Below, piece after piece: positions 7,238-16,745 of a stretch of DNA of 19,119 bases (positions within the stretch are counted from its first letter, which is position 1; every line of letters starts with the position of its first letter). The notes beneath the pieces are model-generated. The model worked only from the letters and a program-made list of their open reading frames with translations, was not told the DNA's origin and ran no database searches. The DNA is from Spirochaetota bacterium (GTDB lineage Bacteria > Spirochaetota > B62-G9), in assembly GCA_026990615.1 (NCBI GenBank), contig JALXDB010000264.1, positions 1-19,119 of the forward strand. The letters are read 5' to 3'. Both the position numbers and the translations under genes were made by a program.

Positions 7238-8611
7238 TTAGCTTTTTTGTCTTTTTATTCCATATTTTTTCATCCACCGCCACATTGTAGTCCTGCTTAT
7301 ACCGAGTTTTCTCGAAGCCCTCTGGACATTCCATCCAGATTCTGATAGTACATTTATCAGATGATACCTCTTTATAGCGGAATGGCTGCTATCCTGGTCA
7401 ATATACCCGGCATTGCGGTTTTTTGCTCCCATATCCATCCCAAAAACATAGAACACATCGCTTTCTGTAACTGTACTGCTTTTGCTAATCGCCACAAGTC
7501 TTTCAATCATGTTTTCCAGCTCTCTAACATTTCCCGGCCATTCATATTCTTTAATTCTGTATATAGCCTCGGGCGTAAAACCTGTTACTCTTTTTCCCAT
7601 CTTTTTAGAAACGATATTTAAAAAATGGTCCGCAAGGGGTACAATATCCTCCTTTCTCTCCCTGAGAGGAGGAATCACTATCGGGATAACGTTCAGCCGG
7701 TAGTACAGGTCCTCTCTGAATCTGTGCAATTTTATCAAAGACAAAAGATTTTTGTTAGTAGCGGCGATAATCCTAACATCTACTTTGTATATCTTTACAT
7801 CACCGACCTTCCTTACCTCGCCCTCCTGCAACACTCTCAGTAGTTTAGCCTGTATTGGCAGGGAAAGTTCTCCAACCTCATCCAGAAAAACTGTACCTCC
7901 GTTTGCCTCTTCAAAAAGGCCCTTTGCACCTGAAACAGCCCCTGTAAAAGCTCCCTTCACATGTCCGAACAGTTCACTCTCCAGAATTGATTCGGGAAGA
8001 GCTGCACAGTTAATTGAAACAAAGGGTCTTTCTACCCTTCTGCTCAGTTTATGAATGTACTTGGCAAGAACTTCTTTACCAACACCGCTCTCCCCTGTAA
8101 TAAGAACAGTTGAATCAGTAGGAGCTATTGTTTCTGCAAGTTGTAAAACCCTTCTCATCTCATCGCTAACCGCTATTATTCCCAGATCTTCGAACTTCTT
8201 ACCTATCTCCTTTTTAAGCTGCTTAACCTGGTTCTTTAGCCTTCTTCTTTCAAGCGCTCTGTGTACGAGAATTCTCGTCTTGGCTAAATCAAGCGGTTTT
8301 GTAATGTAATCATAAGCACCGAGCTGCATTGCTTTTACAGCTGACTCCACCGTTCCGTAACCTGTAATTATCACAACCTCAACATCACCAATGCTTTTTT
8401 TAGCCTCTTTTAAAATATCAATACCGTTTATCCTGTCAATCTTCAGATCGGTTATTATAAGATCAAAATAGCTATGTCTTATAAGTTTTAATGCCTCCGC
8501 TCCGCTCTGAAGACATACCATGTCGTAGTCTTGGTTTCTAAACAGCCTCTTAAAAAAGTTAAGTATATTTTGATCATCATCAACAATTAATATTCTGGGT
8601 TTTTCCATCAT
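7238..8611 (-). CDS. NtrC-type response regulator, sigma-54 activator (REC-AAA+-Fis HTH)
   Basis: The 457 residues form a complete bacterial enhancer-binding protein. The receiver (about 5-120) has DDD 11-13, phospho-acceptor Asp55, Thr83 and Lys105. The AAA+ domain (about 144-375) has Walker A GESGVGKE (173-180), the sigma-54 contact loop GAFTGA (220-225), Walker B VFLDE (241-245), and the WPGNVREL segment (358-365). A Fis-type helix-turn-helix ends it (about 414-451; RASRKLGISRTTMWRWMKK). When phosphorylated, such proteins oligomerise on upstream sites and use ATP to open sigma-54 promoters. The ATG overlaps the stop of the hybrid kinase gene by four bases (8608-8611), so the pair is translationally coupled and very probably cognate. 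All key residues are present. Downstream lie phased repeats and a sigma-54 promoter, the likely target. Confidence 0.95.
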   Translation of the reverse strand: MMEKPRILIVDDDQNILNFFKRLFRNQDYDMVCLQSGAEALKLIRHSYFDLIITDLKIDRINGIDILKEAKKSIGDVEVVIITGYGTVESAVKAMQLGAYDYITKPLDLAKTRILVHRALERRRLKNQVKQLKKEIGKKFEDLGIIAVSDEMRRVLQLAETIAPTDSTVLITGESGVGKEVLAKYIHKLSRRVERPFVSINCAALPESILESELFGHVKGAFTGAVSGAKGLFEEANGGTVFLDEVGELSLPIQAKLLRVLQEGEVRKVGDVKIYKVDVRIIAATNKNLLSLIKLHRFREDLYYRLNVIPIVIPPLRERKEDIVPLADHFLNIVSKKMGKRVTGFTPEAIYRIKEYEWPGNVRELENMIERLVAISKSSTVTESDVFYVFGMDMGAKNRNAGYIDQDSSHSAIKRYHLINVLSESGWNVQRASRKLGISRTTMWRWMKKYGIKRQKS

Positions 8612-11025
8612 CTCTTAAGGGCTTCTTTTATCTTTTGTATCAGTTCATATTCCCTAACCGGTTTCTCCAATATTAAAACCCGACGGGAATCCCTTTTTAT
8701 TTTATAATCGGTTATCCCGTAATCTGTAATTAAAATAATCCCCACTCTTTCGGGAAAATTAGCTATCTCTTTATGTGTTATAAAACTATTGCCAGGGGAT
8801 GAAACAGCATCCATAATACACACGCTAACCGCTGAATCTTTTGTCACAATATCTAAAGCTCTAATAACACTATCTGTTAACTTAATTACTCCTCCATGTT
8901 TTTCAACCACTCTCAGTATGTATTCAGCTATATCGTGATTACTCTCAACCAGTACTATCTTTCCATTTATATGATATGAAACATCACTCTTTTTGCAGGC
9001 ATCCTTCTCTTTTTTATCTGTGTCACTTACAGGAAGATAGATTCTAAAAACTGTGCCATACCCCTTTGTACTTGAGAGGTATATTCCTCCTCCATAGCTC
9101 TTCACAAGAGCATAAACTGTAGACAATCCGAACCCGGTTCCCTTCTCCTTTTTGGTTGTGTAAAATGGCTCAAAGATTTTCTTTGCCTCATTTTCTTCAA
9201 TTCCAGTACCTGTATCTGCAATTTCAAATAATATGTATATCCCCTGTTTTACAGGGATAATTGATTTTGAAAAGCCTCTTTCAATATAGACATTGTCAGT
9301 TGTTATATATATAGTCCCTCCATCTCGGATTGCATCCCTTGCATTCAGCACAAGGTTCATTATTATCTGCTGCAAATGGGCCTTTGAACATTTCACATCT
9401 TTAAGGTCTTTGTTGAGCCTATACTCAACTTTTATTCTGTCCCCCATAAGATTGGAAAAGATCGATCTGTGTGACACAATAATATCATTTATATTCAAAA
9501 CTTCTCTATCCGAGGAGTCATTTCTGTAAAAAAGCTTTAATTGATTAACCAGATTAGAAGCCTTTTTGGACGTTTCAAATATCTCTTTAATGTCTCTGTA
9601 GAATCGATTGTCCTCTGTCATATCCTCAAGAATAATCTCACTGTAGCCACGGATAACCGTTAAAACATTGTTAAAATCATGGACAATTCCGGCAGTCAGC
9701 CTGCCGAGGGCTTCCATCTTCTCCTGCTGTATATTTTTACTTTCCAACATCTTTTTTTGTGTTACATCCTCGATAACTGCAAGAACATTCCTGACTCTCC
9801 CATCTTCACCAAAAACAGGAGTGCTTTTCAAATTCAAATACTGAACATTTTTATTTCGTATGATACGTTCCCCATGTTTGCCTCTAACAAGAGCTCTATG
9901 AATAGGGCACTCGTCTGTACATTCCGAGTCGACACAAAGCATGAGGTTTCTACACTTCACACCCCCTGATACACTATTTTCGACCCCCAGGATTGAACAT
10001 GCAGCTCTGTTAATCCACTTAACACTGTAATCCCTCCCAATGTATATCAGGCCGCTATCAATGCTGTTTAAAATAACATCTCTTTCATCTTTAACCTCTT
10101 TTAAACTCTCTCTTAATCTAATCTCCTCGGATAATTTCTCATCTATCTTTTTAATCATCCTGAATATAGCACTATCCCTGTACCTTATCTCTTTGATTAT
10201 TATTCTCTCTCCTTCAATCTCTTTTTTCTTTAAATCGGTTATATCCCTCACCGATACCAGTATCCCTATAAAACTGCCTCTATTATCTCTCAACGGGACC
10301 TTGTAAATATTGAACCATTTTTTAAGTTCTTCGATATAAAACTCTTTATTCAGCTCCTGTAACTCTCCGTTCCTTAAACTTTCATCCTCCCTTCTGATTT
10401 TTTCGGAAATTTCACTATCGAATAAATCAAAGTCATTTTTACCAAGAACCGATTTAGCATAGTTTTCACCTATTATCCCAAAAAATCTTTGATTTATATA
10501 ACTGTAGTTAAAGTCCTGATCTTTCACAAGTATCACTTCGGGTATCATATCAGTGATCTTTGAATAAAGTTCCAGTTTTCTATCTAAAGCCTCCACCTTT
10601 TCGCCTATAATTATTGATGATACAACTGCGGGGTACAGACTCATTTTACTGACAGGCCTCAAAATAAAACCGTAACAATTTCTCGATAATACATTTCTGG
10701 CTGTACTAAAACTATTACCTATTACAATAAAAGGTGTATGACTTATATTTTTTACCCTCTCTTCTATACCTGGCTGGATATCGGTATTAAAATTGTTTTC
10801 ATCTATCAGGATTAAATCGGTGTTTGATAATCTGAAATCAATACTTAAGCTGTGTAAGGGATTAATTGTATGAACCTCTCTAAAACCAAACTCCTTTAAT
10901 AAATGTTTAATATTTTCTGACTCTTTATAATCCTCCCCTATAATAAGTATTCTCTTACCATCAAATTGCCTGCTAAAGTCTTTAGTTCTTCTTCGTATAT
11001 CATTATAAATACCACTCAAATCCAT
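8608..11025 (-). CDS. Soluble hybrid histidine kinase: REC-like - PAS - Cys-containing PAS - HisKA - HATPase - REC
   Basis: There are 805 residues and no membrane helix, so it is cytoplasmic. An N-terminal receiver-like domain (about 23-142) keeps Asp75 but has Arg in place of the usual Lys before Pro (LRPV, 122-125), so its phosphorylation is uncertain. A first PAS (about 150-265) is followed by a charged helix and a second PAS (about 310-424) with four cysteines: C358, C364, C369 and C373, the last in a C-P-I turn. HisKA has LTAGIVHDFNN with His449; HATPase has DTGTGI (604-609) and GTGFGL (629-634). A C-terminal receiver (about 688-805) has Asp739, Thr767 and Lys788, though one residue of its acidic pair is Ser. 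The gene overlaps the NtrC-type regulator by four bases. The upstream ribosome-binding site is weak. The Cys cluster suggests redox or metal sensing, which is inference. Confidence 0.92.
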   Translation of the reverse strand: MDLSGIYNDIRRRTKDFSRQFDGKRILIIGEDYKESENIKHLLKEFGFREVHTINPLHSLSIDFRLSNTDLILIDENNFNTDIQPGIEERVKNISHTPFIVIGNSFSTARNVLSRNCYGFILRPVSKMSLYPAVVSSIIIGEKVEALDRKLELYSKITDMIPEVILVKDQDFNYSYINQRFFGIIGENYAKSVLGKNDFDLFDSEISEKIRREDESLRNGELQELNKEFYIEELKKWFNIYKVPLRDNRGSFIGILVSVRDITDLKKKEIEGERIIIKEIRYRDSAIFRMIKKIDEKLSEEIRLRESLKEVKDERDVILNSIDSGLIYIGRDYSVKWINRAACSILGVENSVSGGVKCRNLMLCVDSECTDECPIHRALVRGKHGERIIRNKNVQYLNLKSTPVFGEDGRVRNVLAVIEDVTQKKMLESKNIQQEKMEALGRLTAGIVHDFNNVLTVIRGYSEIILEDMTEDNRFYRDIKEIFETSKKASNLVNQLKLFYRNDSSDREVLNINDIIVSHRSIFSNLMGDRIKVEYRLNKDLKDVKCSKAHLQQIIMNLVLNARDAIRDGGTIYITTDNVYIERGFSKSIIPVKQGIYILFEIADTGTGIEENEAKKIFEPFYTTKKEKGTGFGLSTVYALVKSYGGGIYLSSTKGYGTVFRIYLPVSDTDKKEKDACKKSDVSYHINGKIVLVESNHDIAEYILRVVEKHGGVIKLTDSVIRALDIVTKDSAVSVCIMDAVSSPGNSFITHKEIANFPERVGIILITDYGITDYKIKRDSRRVLILEKPVREYELIQKIKEALKR

Positions 11026-11452
11026 TTTTCGGTATTTAATTTACCTCGACTGCCCAGGAAAGATTGTTCATTGCAAAGATAAATACAATACTATTAATAA
11101 TCACAATTTTTCTTTACCTGTCAACTGTTTTTTGCATTAACGCGGATGAACACAAAAATAAATAAATTAAATAATTGTATTACTTACTATTGAAATAAAT
11201 TTTTTAACATTACTTTCAAAGACAACTTAAAAACTTATACAAAATCCAGTATTTTATTATAAATATAAGGTCTCTGTGGGATAAAGTTCATAAATTGTAT
11301 ATCGGAGGATTATTCATACAACACTTCATACACCGTTTCAGTTTTACTTAAGAAAACCTATTCATTTGATGATTATTCGTGTGTTTTTAAACAAAAGAGT
11401 AAAACTATAAAAATCAAAAAGAAATCCAAAAAGCCCAATTGTTATTTAATTT
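11026..11452. other. 427-base region without a gene between receptor stop and kinase start
   Basis: Stops are frequent in all frames and there is no coding signal. The part next to the kinase holds its likely promoter (11097-11124). Further on there are TTCATACA direct repeats at 11313-11320 and 11325-11332 with a related TTCATAAA at 11287-11294, and a 9-base inverted repeat, AGTTTTACT (11340-11348) and AGTAAAACT (11398-11406). GGAGG at 11304-11308 on the plus strand is not followed by a usable start codon. No clear terminator hairpin follows the receptor stop at 11453. Confidence 0.55.
11097..11124 (-). promoter_or_regulatory. Probable sigma-70 promoter for the soluble kinase / NtrC-type regulator operon
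   Basis: On the minus strand a perfect TTGACA (11124-11119) is followed after 16 bases by GATTAT (11102-11097), four of six for the -10, preceded by TGT, which forms an extended -10. The leader to the ATG at 11025 would be about 65 bases. No sigma-54 type GG-N10-GC motif was found in this gap, so the operon probably does not depend on its own activator. Confidence 0.5.
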
Positions 11453-13615
11453 TTAAAACTTCTCAGGATTTTCTGAAGTCGCAATTTCTACTGCATCCGG
11501 TTCAACTTCAGATGGTGCTTCTTCAACATCACCTGCCTCCAGCAGTTTTGGAGATTCTGATTTTTGCTCTTCAATGATAAAGGCTCCTACCATCTCCCTC
11601 AATCCGCCGGCCAGTTCGTACAACCCACTGACTGCACTTGCCATCTCTTCTGCCCTTTTTGCATTGCTCTGGACTATCTGATTTATGTTCTCAACTGCCT
11701 GTGATACCTGTTTAGCCGACGTAGTTTGTTCTTCTGTCGCGGCAGATATTCCCCGGCTCATTTCTCCTATTTTGTCTATCTCCGATTTAAGCTCCTCTAT
11801 TCCTCTCTCCTGATCTTCAATCACTCCAGAAAGCTTCTCTATCATCCTGCTTACCTCCACCGCACCTTCACTATCCTTGGATATATATTCGAGAGACTTG
11901 TGAGCCATACTCACACCTTCATTCACATTCTCCGCATTCTCATTTATAAGCTTTTCGATCTCCTTTGCAGACTGGGAGCTGCGCTCAGCAAGTTTGGCCA
12001 CTTCATCGGCAACAACTGCAAACCCTCTCCCATGCTCTCCGGCTCTCGCAGCCTCAATTGATGCATTAAGGGCAAGCAGATTGGTCTGGTCCGCTATTTC
12101 TGAAATCACATTTACAATATTCGAAATCTTATCAGAACCAAAGGCAATATTGTTTATTGCCTTTACAACCTCATCGATCAGCTTTGTACTTTCATTAGCC
12201 GCTTCTACCGTTTTTTTAGATTGCTCCAGTACTTTATCCAGCACCTCATTTACCTTCTGGACGGAACTTACAACCCTGTCCATACTTCTATTGCTGTCCT
12301 CAACCGCTTTTTCCTGAGCCGAAGCGCTGTCGGCTACTTGTTCTATCGATGAAGTCAGCTCCTCCATAGAGGCACTCGTTTGCTCTAAAATGGCAGCCTC
12401 ATTACCCGCGCTCTCTGCGAGTTTCTCTGCTTTATCAGAGAGTTCCCTGCTGCTTTTCTCAAGACTTTCCGAAGTAGTTGCAATTTTCAGTATCATCTCC
12501 TTTAGTTTCCGAGCCATCCTTACAACTGCTTCTACAAGTTCATCCTTTAACTTCTCCGCTCCTATGCTCGTACCAACCGTTAAATCTCCCTCCGCCACCG
12601 TGTTAACCAGACCAACAACCTCATTTATAGGTTTGGTTATAAGCCTGTTCAGGATCATATTAATTATTACAGCCAGGATAATCATAATGATGATTATTAC
12701 ACCGGAGATTATCAGTATCTCTCTTAGTATCTTCTTATATTCATTTTCTACATTTATATACATTATAACCTTTCCAACTTTTCTACTCTGAAAATCAAGT
12801 ATTGGAAAACTGAATGTAAGGTACCGTAACCTGTTAAGCTTTTTTATAGACGTAGAATCGGATATATCTATTTCAGGAAGGATTTTTTTCAGTTTATCCG
12901 ACGAAAAATCATAGAAAACCAGACCATCCTTAATAACATCACCGGTACCTGAGCTAAATCTCTTCGCCTTTTTAAATACAGATTCGTATACTCCCACCGA
13001 ATATTCAAACCCTGTAACCCTACTTGCATCTTTTAAAATATTCTTTACCGATCCTCCGAATTCAACAGAACCTACATGATTGCCGCCATAGAAAACTGGA
13101 AAAACCACTCGAACTCCAAGGCCAGCCCTTCCAACCTCCAGCCCTCTTACAGGCACCTTTGACTCATTGGCAGTAACAACCGTATCCCTGAAGCTCGAAA
13201 GATCATCACCGTATTTGCCTGGTTTATGGACCCTGAAAAAACTTACACCGTTTGGCAGGTGAAATTGAAACTGCTTTATACCATAATGGGCCCTCAATAC
13301 CCTCTGATAAAATCTGAGCAACAGATCAGAAAGCCTCTTTCTATCCCTCATGGCAAAAGCAGAAACAACCTCACGGTTTTTCAAAAGTATTTCAAGCGAC
13401 ATTGATAGTTCATCTTCATAGCTATTCAGACCAGTGTAAAAAGATCTTTTAAAAATTTCTGCCTTTACCATGCAGTCCCTGTACATATTCTTTCTAAAAT
13501 TATTTTGAATAAAGATAATTAAAGATGCGCCACTTAGAACAATAAATATTACAATAGTTGCCACAACCTTACGCTTTACAACTTTTGATTTTGTTTTAGA
13601 TTTTATTTTAGCCAT
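11453..13615 (-). CDS. Methyl-accepting chemotaxis protein with double-Cache-type periplasmic sensor
   Basis: The 720 residues contain a basic N-terminus, a membrane helix (17-37), a periplasmic sensor (about 40-298), a second membrane helix (300-321), HAMP (323-378) and a cytoplasmic signalling domain. The hairpin tip (about 505-546) is nearly identical to that of the other receptor in the window. The sensor contains [17 protein letters not shown] (116-132), a [11 protein letters not shown] stretch and [14 protein letters not shown] (162-175), a pattern I associate with the dCache_3 family of receptors and kinases; that subfamily call is from memory. An acidic tail (about 683-720) lacks a recognisable CheR-binding pentapeptide. 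AAGGAGG at 13621-13627 gives a near-perfect ribosome-binding site that overlaps the stop of the cyclase gene, so the two genes share a transcript. No cheA, cheW, cheR or cheB gene is in the window. Confidence 0.93.
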   Translation of the reverse strand: MAKIKSKTKSKVVKRKVVATIVIFIVLSGASLIIFIQNNFRKNMYRDCMVKAEIFKRSFYTGLNSYEDELSMSLEILLKNREVVSAFAMRDRKRLSDLLLRFYQRVLRAHYGIKQFQFHLPNGVSFFRVHKPGKYGDDLSSFRDTVVTANESKVPVRGLEVGRAGLGVRVVFPVFYGGNHVGSVEFGGSVKNILKDASRVTGFEYSVGVYESVFKKAKRFSSGTGDVIKDGLVFYDFSSDKLKKILPEIDISDSTSIKKLNRLRYLTFSFPILDFQSRKVGKVIMYINVENEYKKILREILIISGVIIIIMIILAVIINMILNRLITKPINEVVGLVNTVAEGDLTVGTSIGAEKLKDELVEAVVRMARKLKEMILKIATTSESLEKSSRELSDKAEKLAESAGNEAAILEQTSASMEELTSSIEQVADSASAQEKAVEDSNRSMDRVVSSVQKVNEVLDKVLEQSKKTVEAANESTKLIDEVVKAINNIAFGSDKISNIVNVISEIADQTNLLALNASIEAARAGEHGRGFAVVADEVAKLAERSSQSAKEIEKLINENAENVNEGVSMAHKSLEYISKDSEGAVEVSRMIEKLSGVIEDQERGIEELKSEIDKIGEMSRGISAATEEQTTSAKQVSQAVENINQIVQSNAKRAEEMASAVSGLYELAGGLREMVGAFIIEEQKSESPKLLEAGDVEEAPSEVEPDAVEIATSENPEKF

Positions 13616-13625
13616 TTACCCCTCC

Positions 13626-16600
13626 TTAAATATTCTGAAACTCTTTCTGTAAGAGTTTCCACCTCTTCGCGATCTCAATCTTTATGTCCTTAATTGTAGC
13701 CTCTCCTTTCTCTACCCGTCCGCACAGAGTGTTTATAACACCCAGAGTATTCTTAAAATAGTTAAACAGCTTTTCATATCTCTCGTTGTTCAATAAATAC
13801 TCTTTTGTTTCTGTTTTTGATTCAGAATCGCCTGTAATTGCCCTAGCACCTTTAGTCGGATCAAGTTCCTTTGGAAGGTTTACAGATATTTCATAAGGCT
13901 CGAATACTTTAACCGGATATTCAATGCCTTTGAATGTCAATTCCCCTATCTCCTTTGCATGGATATAGTCCTTAACCTCTTCATAGACATCATTTGAAAC
14001 ATAGATTGAACCCGGTTCAGCACTTTCTTCTAACCTCGATGCTAAATTTACTGTATTCCCAAGAACATCGTTTCCCCTCATTATTACTTCGCCGCCGTGT
14101 ATCCCTATTCTAATCTGCACCCTGAGTCTCTCCTCCCGGAAGCTATTAAACCTTTTGATAGCTTTTTGAAGCCGTATTGCCCCGAGTACAGCATCAAGAG
14201 CCCTATGAAACACAAAAAGATGGCCATCCCCTATCCTTTTTACCAGCTCTCCATTGTGCTTTGTTAAGATTGGGATTAGTATCCCCTCATACTCCTTAAT
14301 CAAAGATGAAATCTCAATTGAACTCAACTGTTGGGACATTTTTGTATAGCCAACTATATCGGTAAATAGAACGTACAGCTTCTTGATATGCTCCCTTTCG
14401 AATTTGTACTCTTCTTTATCCTTTAGAAGTATCTTCTTTATATCTTCCTGACTTGAGTCCACAACGCCTGAATCTATACTCTCAAGCCCTCTGGACCTAA
14501 CATCCACTACTATTTCTACAAACTCAGATCCAACATCACTGTTTTGTACCAGCTCAACCATTCTTCTGAAGTTCTCGTGGAGGTGTAGATCGTTGTTAAA
14601 AAAAAGAGGCTTAAAGAAGGATACTATATCTTTATTAATGTTTCCTTCAAGACACTGCAGAAGGGCAATTTTACCCTCGTTTTCTGCTTCTATAACTATA
14701 TCTTTGATAACTTTTATGGAATAATCATCATTTAAAATGTATAAAAGACCGGCAGCATAACCTTTACATCTATTCTTATCCTCCTTTATTACCCTGTAAA
14801 GAAAGTTTATAAGAGCATCTTTATCTATGGGCTCTTTGTTAAGAAGAATATTCCTCATAGTTTGAAAGGTAATATACTTTTTATCCTCATTTGATAGCGT
14901 ATATATGTTCATCAGATTATCTATAAGAGCAGGATCGTTGAACTGCTCAATAACATTGGAAAGCTTGAACACTATCTCCTCCTCAGTTTCAAAGGAGAAC
15001 CTTTTCATTACAGCCTGTACAATTTTGCTCTTAGATGCTGCTGAGGTGCCCAAAAGAGCATCAAGCAGGTTAAGCATAACGTAATGATCCGTAGTTTCTT
15101 CAAGCAAACGCACCGTTGCATCTTCAAAACCGGACCAGCCATAGTACCTTATCAGCTTAAAAGATGCAATTGCAAGAATTTTGCTCATTATAGGAGGGGT
15201 AATATTCTCTTTTATCAGTTCCCTTGCCGTTGCTTCATTTATCTTTGCCGTTGCATAAAGAGCTGCTTCGGCCAGTCTAAATAGTTTTTGTGTCCTCGCC
15301 CACTTGTATATGTCAAAGAAATAGTCCTCCATCTCTTTCATATTGAACATTCTTGTAATATAAAGATTTCTCATTAGATGGTACATATCCCTTCTTTTAC
15401 CAAGTTTGGCAATTGCAAGTTCACGGGCAATAAGTGCAGCTCCCGGGCGCTTTGGATTTTTAATAATCTCTGTTAGCGCATTGTACCCATCAAAATGCCT
15501 TACCTCAACCTTGACAGCCGTGGCCCTTAGCTCCCTCAAAAGTGCATTCATAGAGTAATTCCCGCTGCCCTTTAAGTAGCTAACAATAGCATGTTTAAAA
15601 TCTTCATTGCCGTAGTACTCAAGGTACTCTTTCGAATGCACTATTAACCACCCAAGTTCATGGGTGTCACTCACAACTCTGTTACTGCCCTGCTTAACCT
15701 TTTGAAATAGGTCTTTTATTTTCTCGATCAGTTTGTTCCCGGTAACAGAACTGACCTTAATTGTCCCACTAGCGACCTCTTCCATTCTCAGAATCGCTTT
15801 TCTTGCTTCCTCCTCAAGTTCGGGGTCATCCTCAACACCATCCATCAGAAACTCAATAACTTTTGGGAAAATAGAAACCTGCCTCTTGTCTGTGCCAAGA
15901 ACAGAATAGCACTCCTTTCGAACCTCGGGCTGTATATCCATGAGTAGTTCAATTAACAACTTTTCAGCCTGCTGATTATTGAATGGAGAAGCTGCTTTTA
16001 CTAAAAGCTTTTTTTCCTGGGGATTTAAACGTGCATAAACCTTTATAGCATGTTCTACTACAGGACTCTTTATCTTATCCCTGTCAGCGGCTTTTTTATA
16101 TATTTCGTATAAGACTTTCCCACCCGGTTGTGCCTGATTGATTATTGGTCTTATATCAATTTCATCGTTGACATCGATCATCAAACCTATCATTCTCGCC
16201 TTTGTCGATTCACCTATTAGCTGCGAACTCGAGAATACCTTTATCAGGGCCTCAACTTCGGGATCTTTAGCAGCAAACTTCGACAGCGACTCTAAAACTT
16301 CGCATCTTATATCCTCATCCTGAACTGTTTTGAACAGTTCTATTAAAATCTCCTTCGCCTTGTTTCCGCCTATTCCACCGGCAGCCTTAATTGCTGCTAT
16401 CTTAATACCGTAATTGTTACTGGTAAACAACTTAACAAGATATTTTAAGGAATCATCGGTTCCTATCTCCGACAGAGCACTGAGGGCTGATACCACTATT
16501 TCTGTTCTCGAATCAAAAATATCCGAGTGCAAGAAGTTTAATGTCTTTTTTTCTTTATCATGGTATTCCGAAATCCTGTGTGTGGTAATTATACCCTGCT

Positions 16601-16649
16601 CGCTTATATCTGAAGTACCGTTTGCTTCAGTCGATATATTATCCTGCAT
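13626..16649 (-). CDS. HEAT-repeat class III adenylyl cyclase
   Basis: From the chosen ATG the protein has 1007 residues. About the first 350 look like HEAT/PBS-lyase helical repeats (for example SALSALSEIGTDDSLKYLVK near 54-73), and helical repeats seem to continue to about 715. The class III cyclase domain runs from about 755 to 920. It has both metal-binding aspartates (Asp764 in LFTDIVGYT, Asp808 in KRIGDGHLF), the adenine-selecting pair Lys804 and Asp861 (in RGNDVLGNTVN), and the transition-state residues Asn868 and Arg872 (VNLASRLE). It should therefore be an active homodimeric enzyme making cAMP from ATP. An 85-residue helical tail follows. No membrane helix is evident. A TTG at 16691 would add 14 residues but overlaps a TATAAT hexamer and lacks a ribosome-binding site, whereas the ATG at 16649 has GGGGG five bases upstream. 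The chemoreceptor gene follows after 10 bases. Confidence 0.93.
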   Translation of the reverse strand: MQDNISTEANGTSDISEQGIITTHRISEYHDKEKKTLNFLHSDIFDSRTEIVVSALSALSEIGTDDSLKYLVKLFTSNNYGIKIAAIKAAGGIGGNKAKEILIELFKTVQDEDIRCEVLESLSKFAAKDPEVEALIKVFSSSQLIGESTKARMIGLMIDVNDEIDIRPIINQAQPGGKVLYEIYKKAADRDKIKSPVVEHAIKVYARLNPQEKKLLVKAASPFNNQQAEKLLIELLMDIQPEVRKECYSVLGTDKRQVSIFPKVIEFLMDGVEDDPELEEEARKAILRMEEVASGTIKVSSVTGNKLIEKIKDLFQKVKQGSNRVVSDTHELGWLIVHSKEYLEYYGNEDFKHAIVSYLKGSGNYSMNALLRELRATAVKVEVRHFDGYNALTEIIKNPKRPGAALIARELAIAKLGKRRDMYHLMRNLYITRMFNMKEMEDYFFDIYKWARTQKLFRLAEAALYATAKINEATARELIKENITPPIMSKILAIASFKLIRYYGWSGFEDATVRLLEETTDHYVMLNLLDALLGTSAASKSKIVQAVMKRFSFETEEEIVFKLSNVIEQFNDPALIDNLMNIYTLSNEDKKYITFQTMRNILLNKEPIDKDALINFLYRVIKEDKNRCKGYAAGLLYILNDDYSIKVIKDIVIEAENEGKIALLQCLEGNINKDIVSFFKPLFFNNDLHLHENFRRMVELVQNSDVGSEFVEIVVDVRSRGLESIDSGVVDSSQEDIKKILLKDKEEYKFEREHIKKLYVLFTDIVGYTKMSQQLSSIEISSLIKEYEGILIPILTKHNGELVKRIGDGHLFVFHRALDAVLGAIRLQKAIKRFNSFREERLRVQIRIGIHGGEVIMRGNDVLGNTVNLASRLEESAEPGSIYVSNDVYEEVKDYIHAKEIGELTFKGIEYPVKVFEPYEISVNLPKELDPTKGARAITGDSESKTETKEYLLNNERYEKLFNYFKNTLGVINTLCGRVEKGEATIKDIKIEIAKRWKLLQKEFQNI

Positions 16650-16745
16650 TACTACCCCCGATTCTTTCTTTAAAACTTCATAAAAAACCAATTATAATAA
16701 ATCAAATAAAAAATTATGATTGAGGATCAGAAATCCCCTATTCAA

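Noticed and set aside
11301..11400. Possible small gene after GGAGG (11304-11308) on the plus strand
   Set aside because: No ATG, GTG or TTG stands at a usable distance and the following frames stop early.
16650..16691. TTG start adding 14 residues to the cyclase
   Set aside because: The TTG overlaps a TATAAT hexamer and has no ribosome-binding site; the ATG at 16649 has GGGGG five bases upstream.
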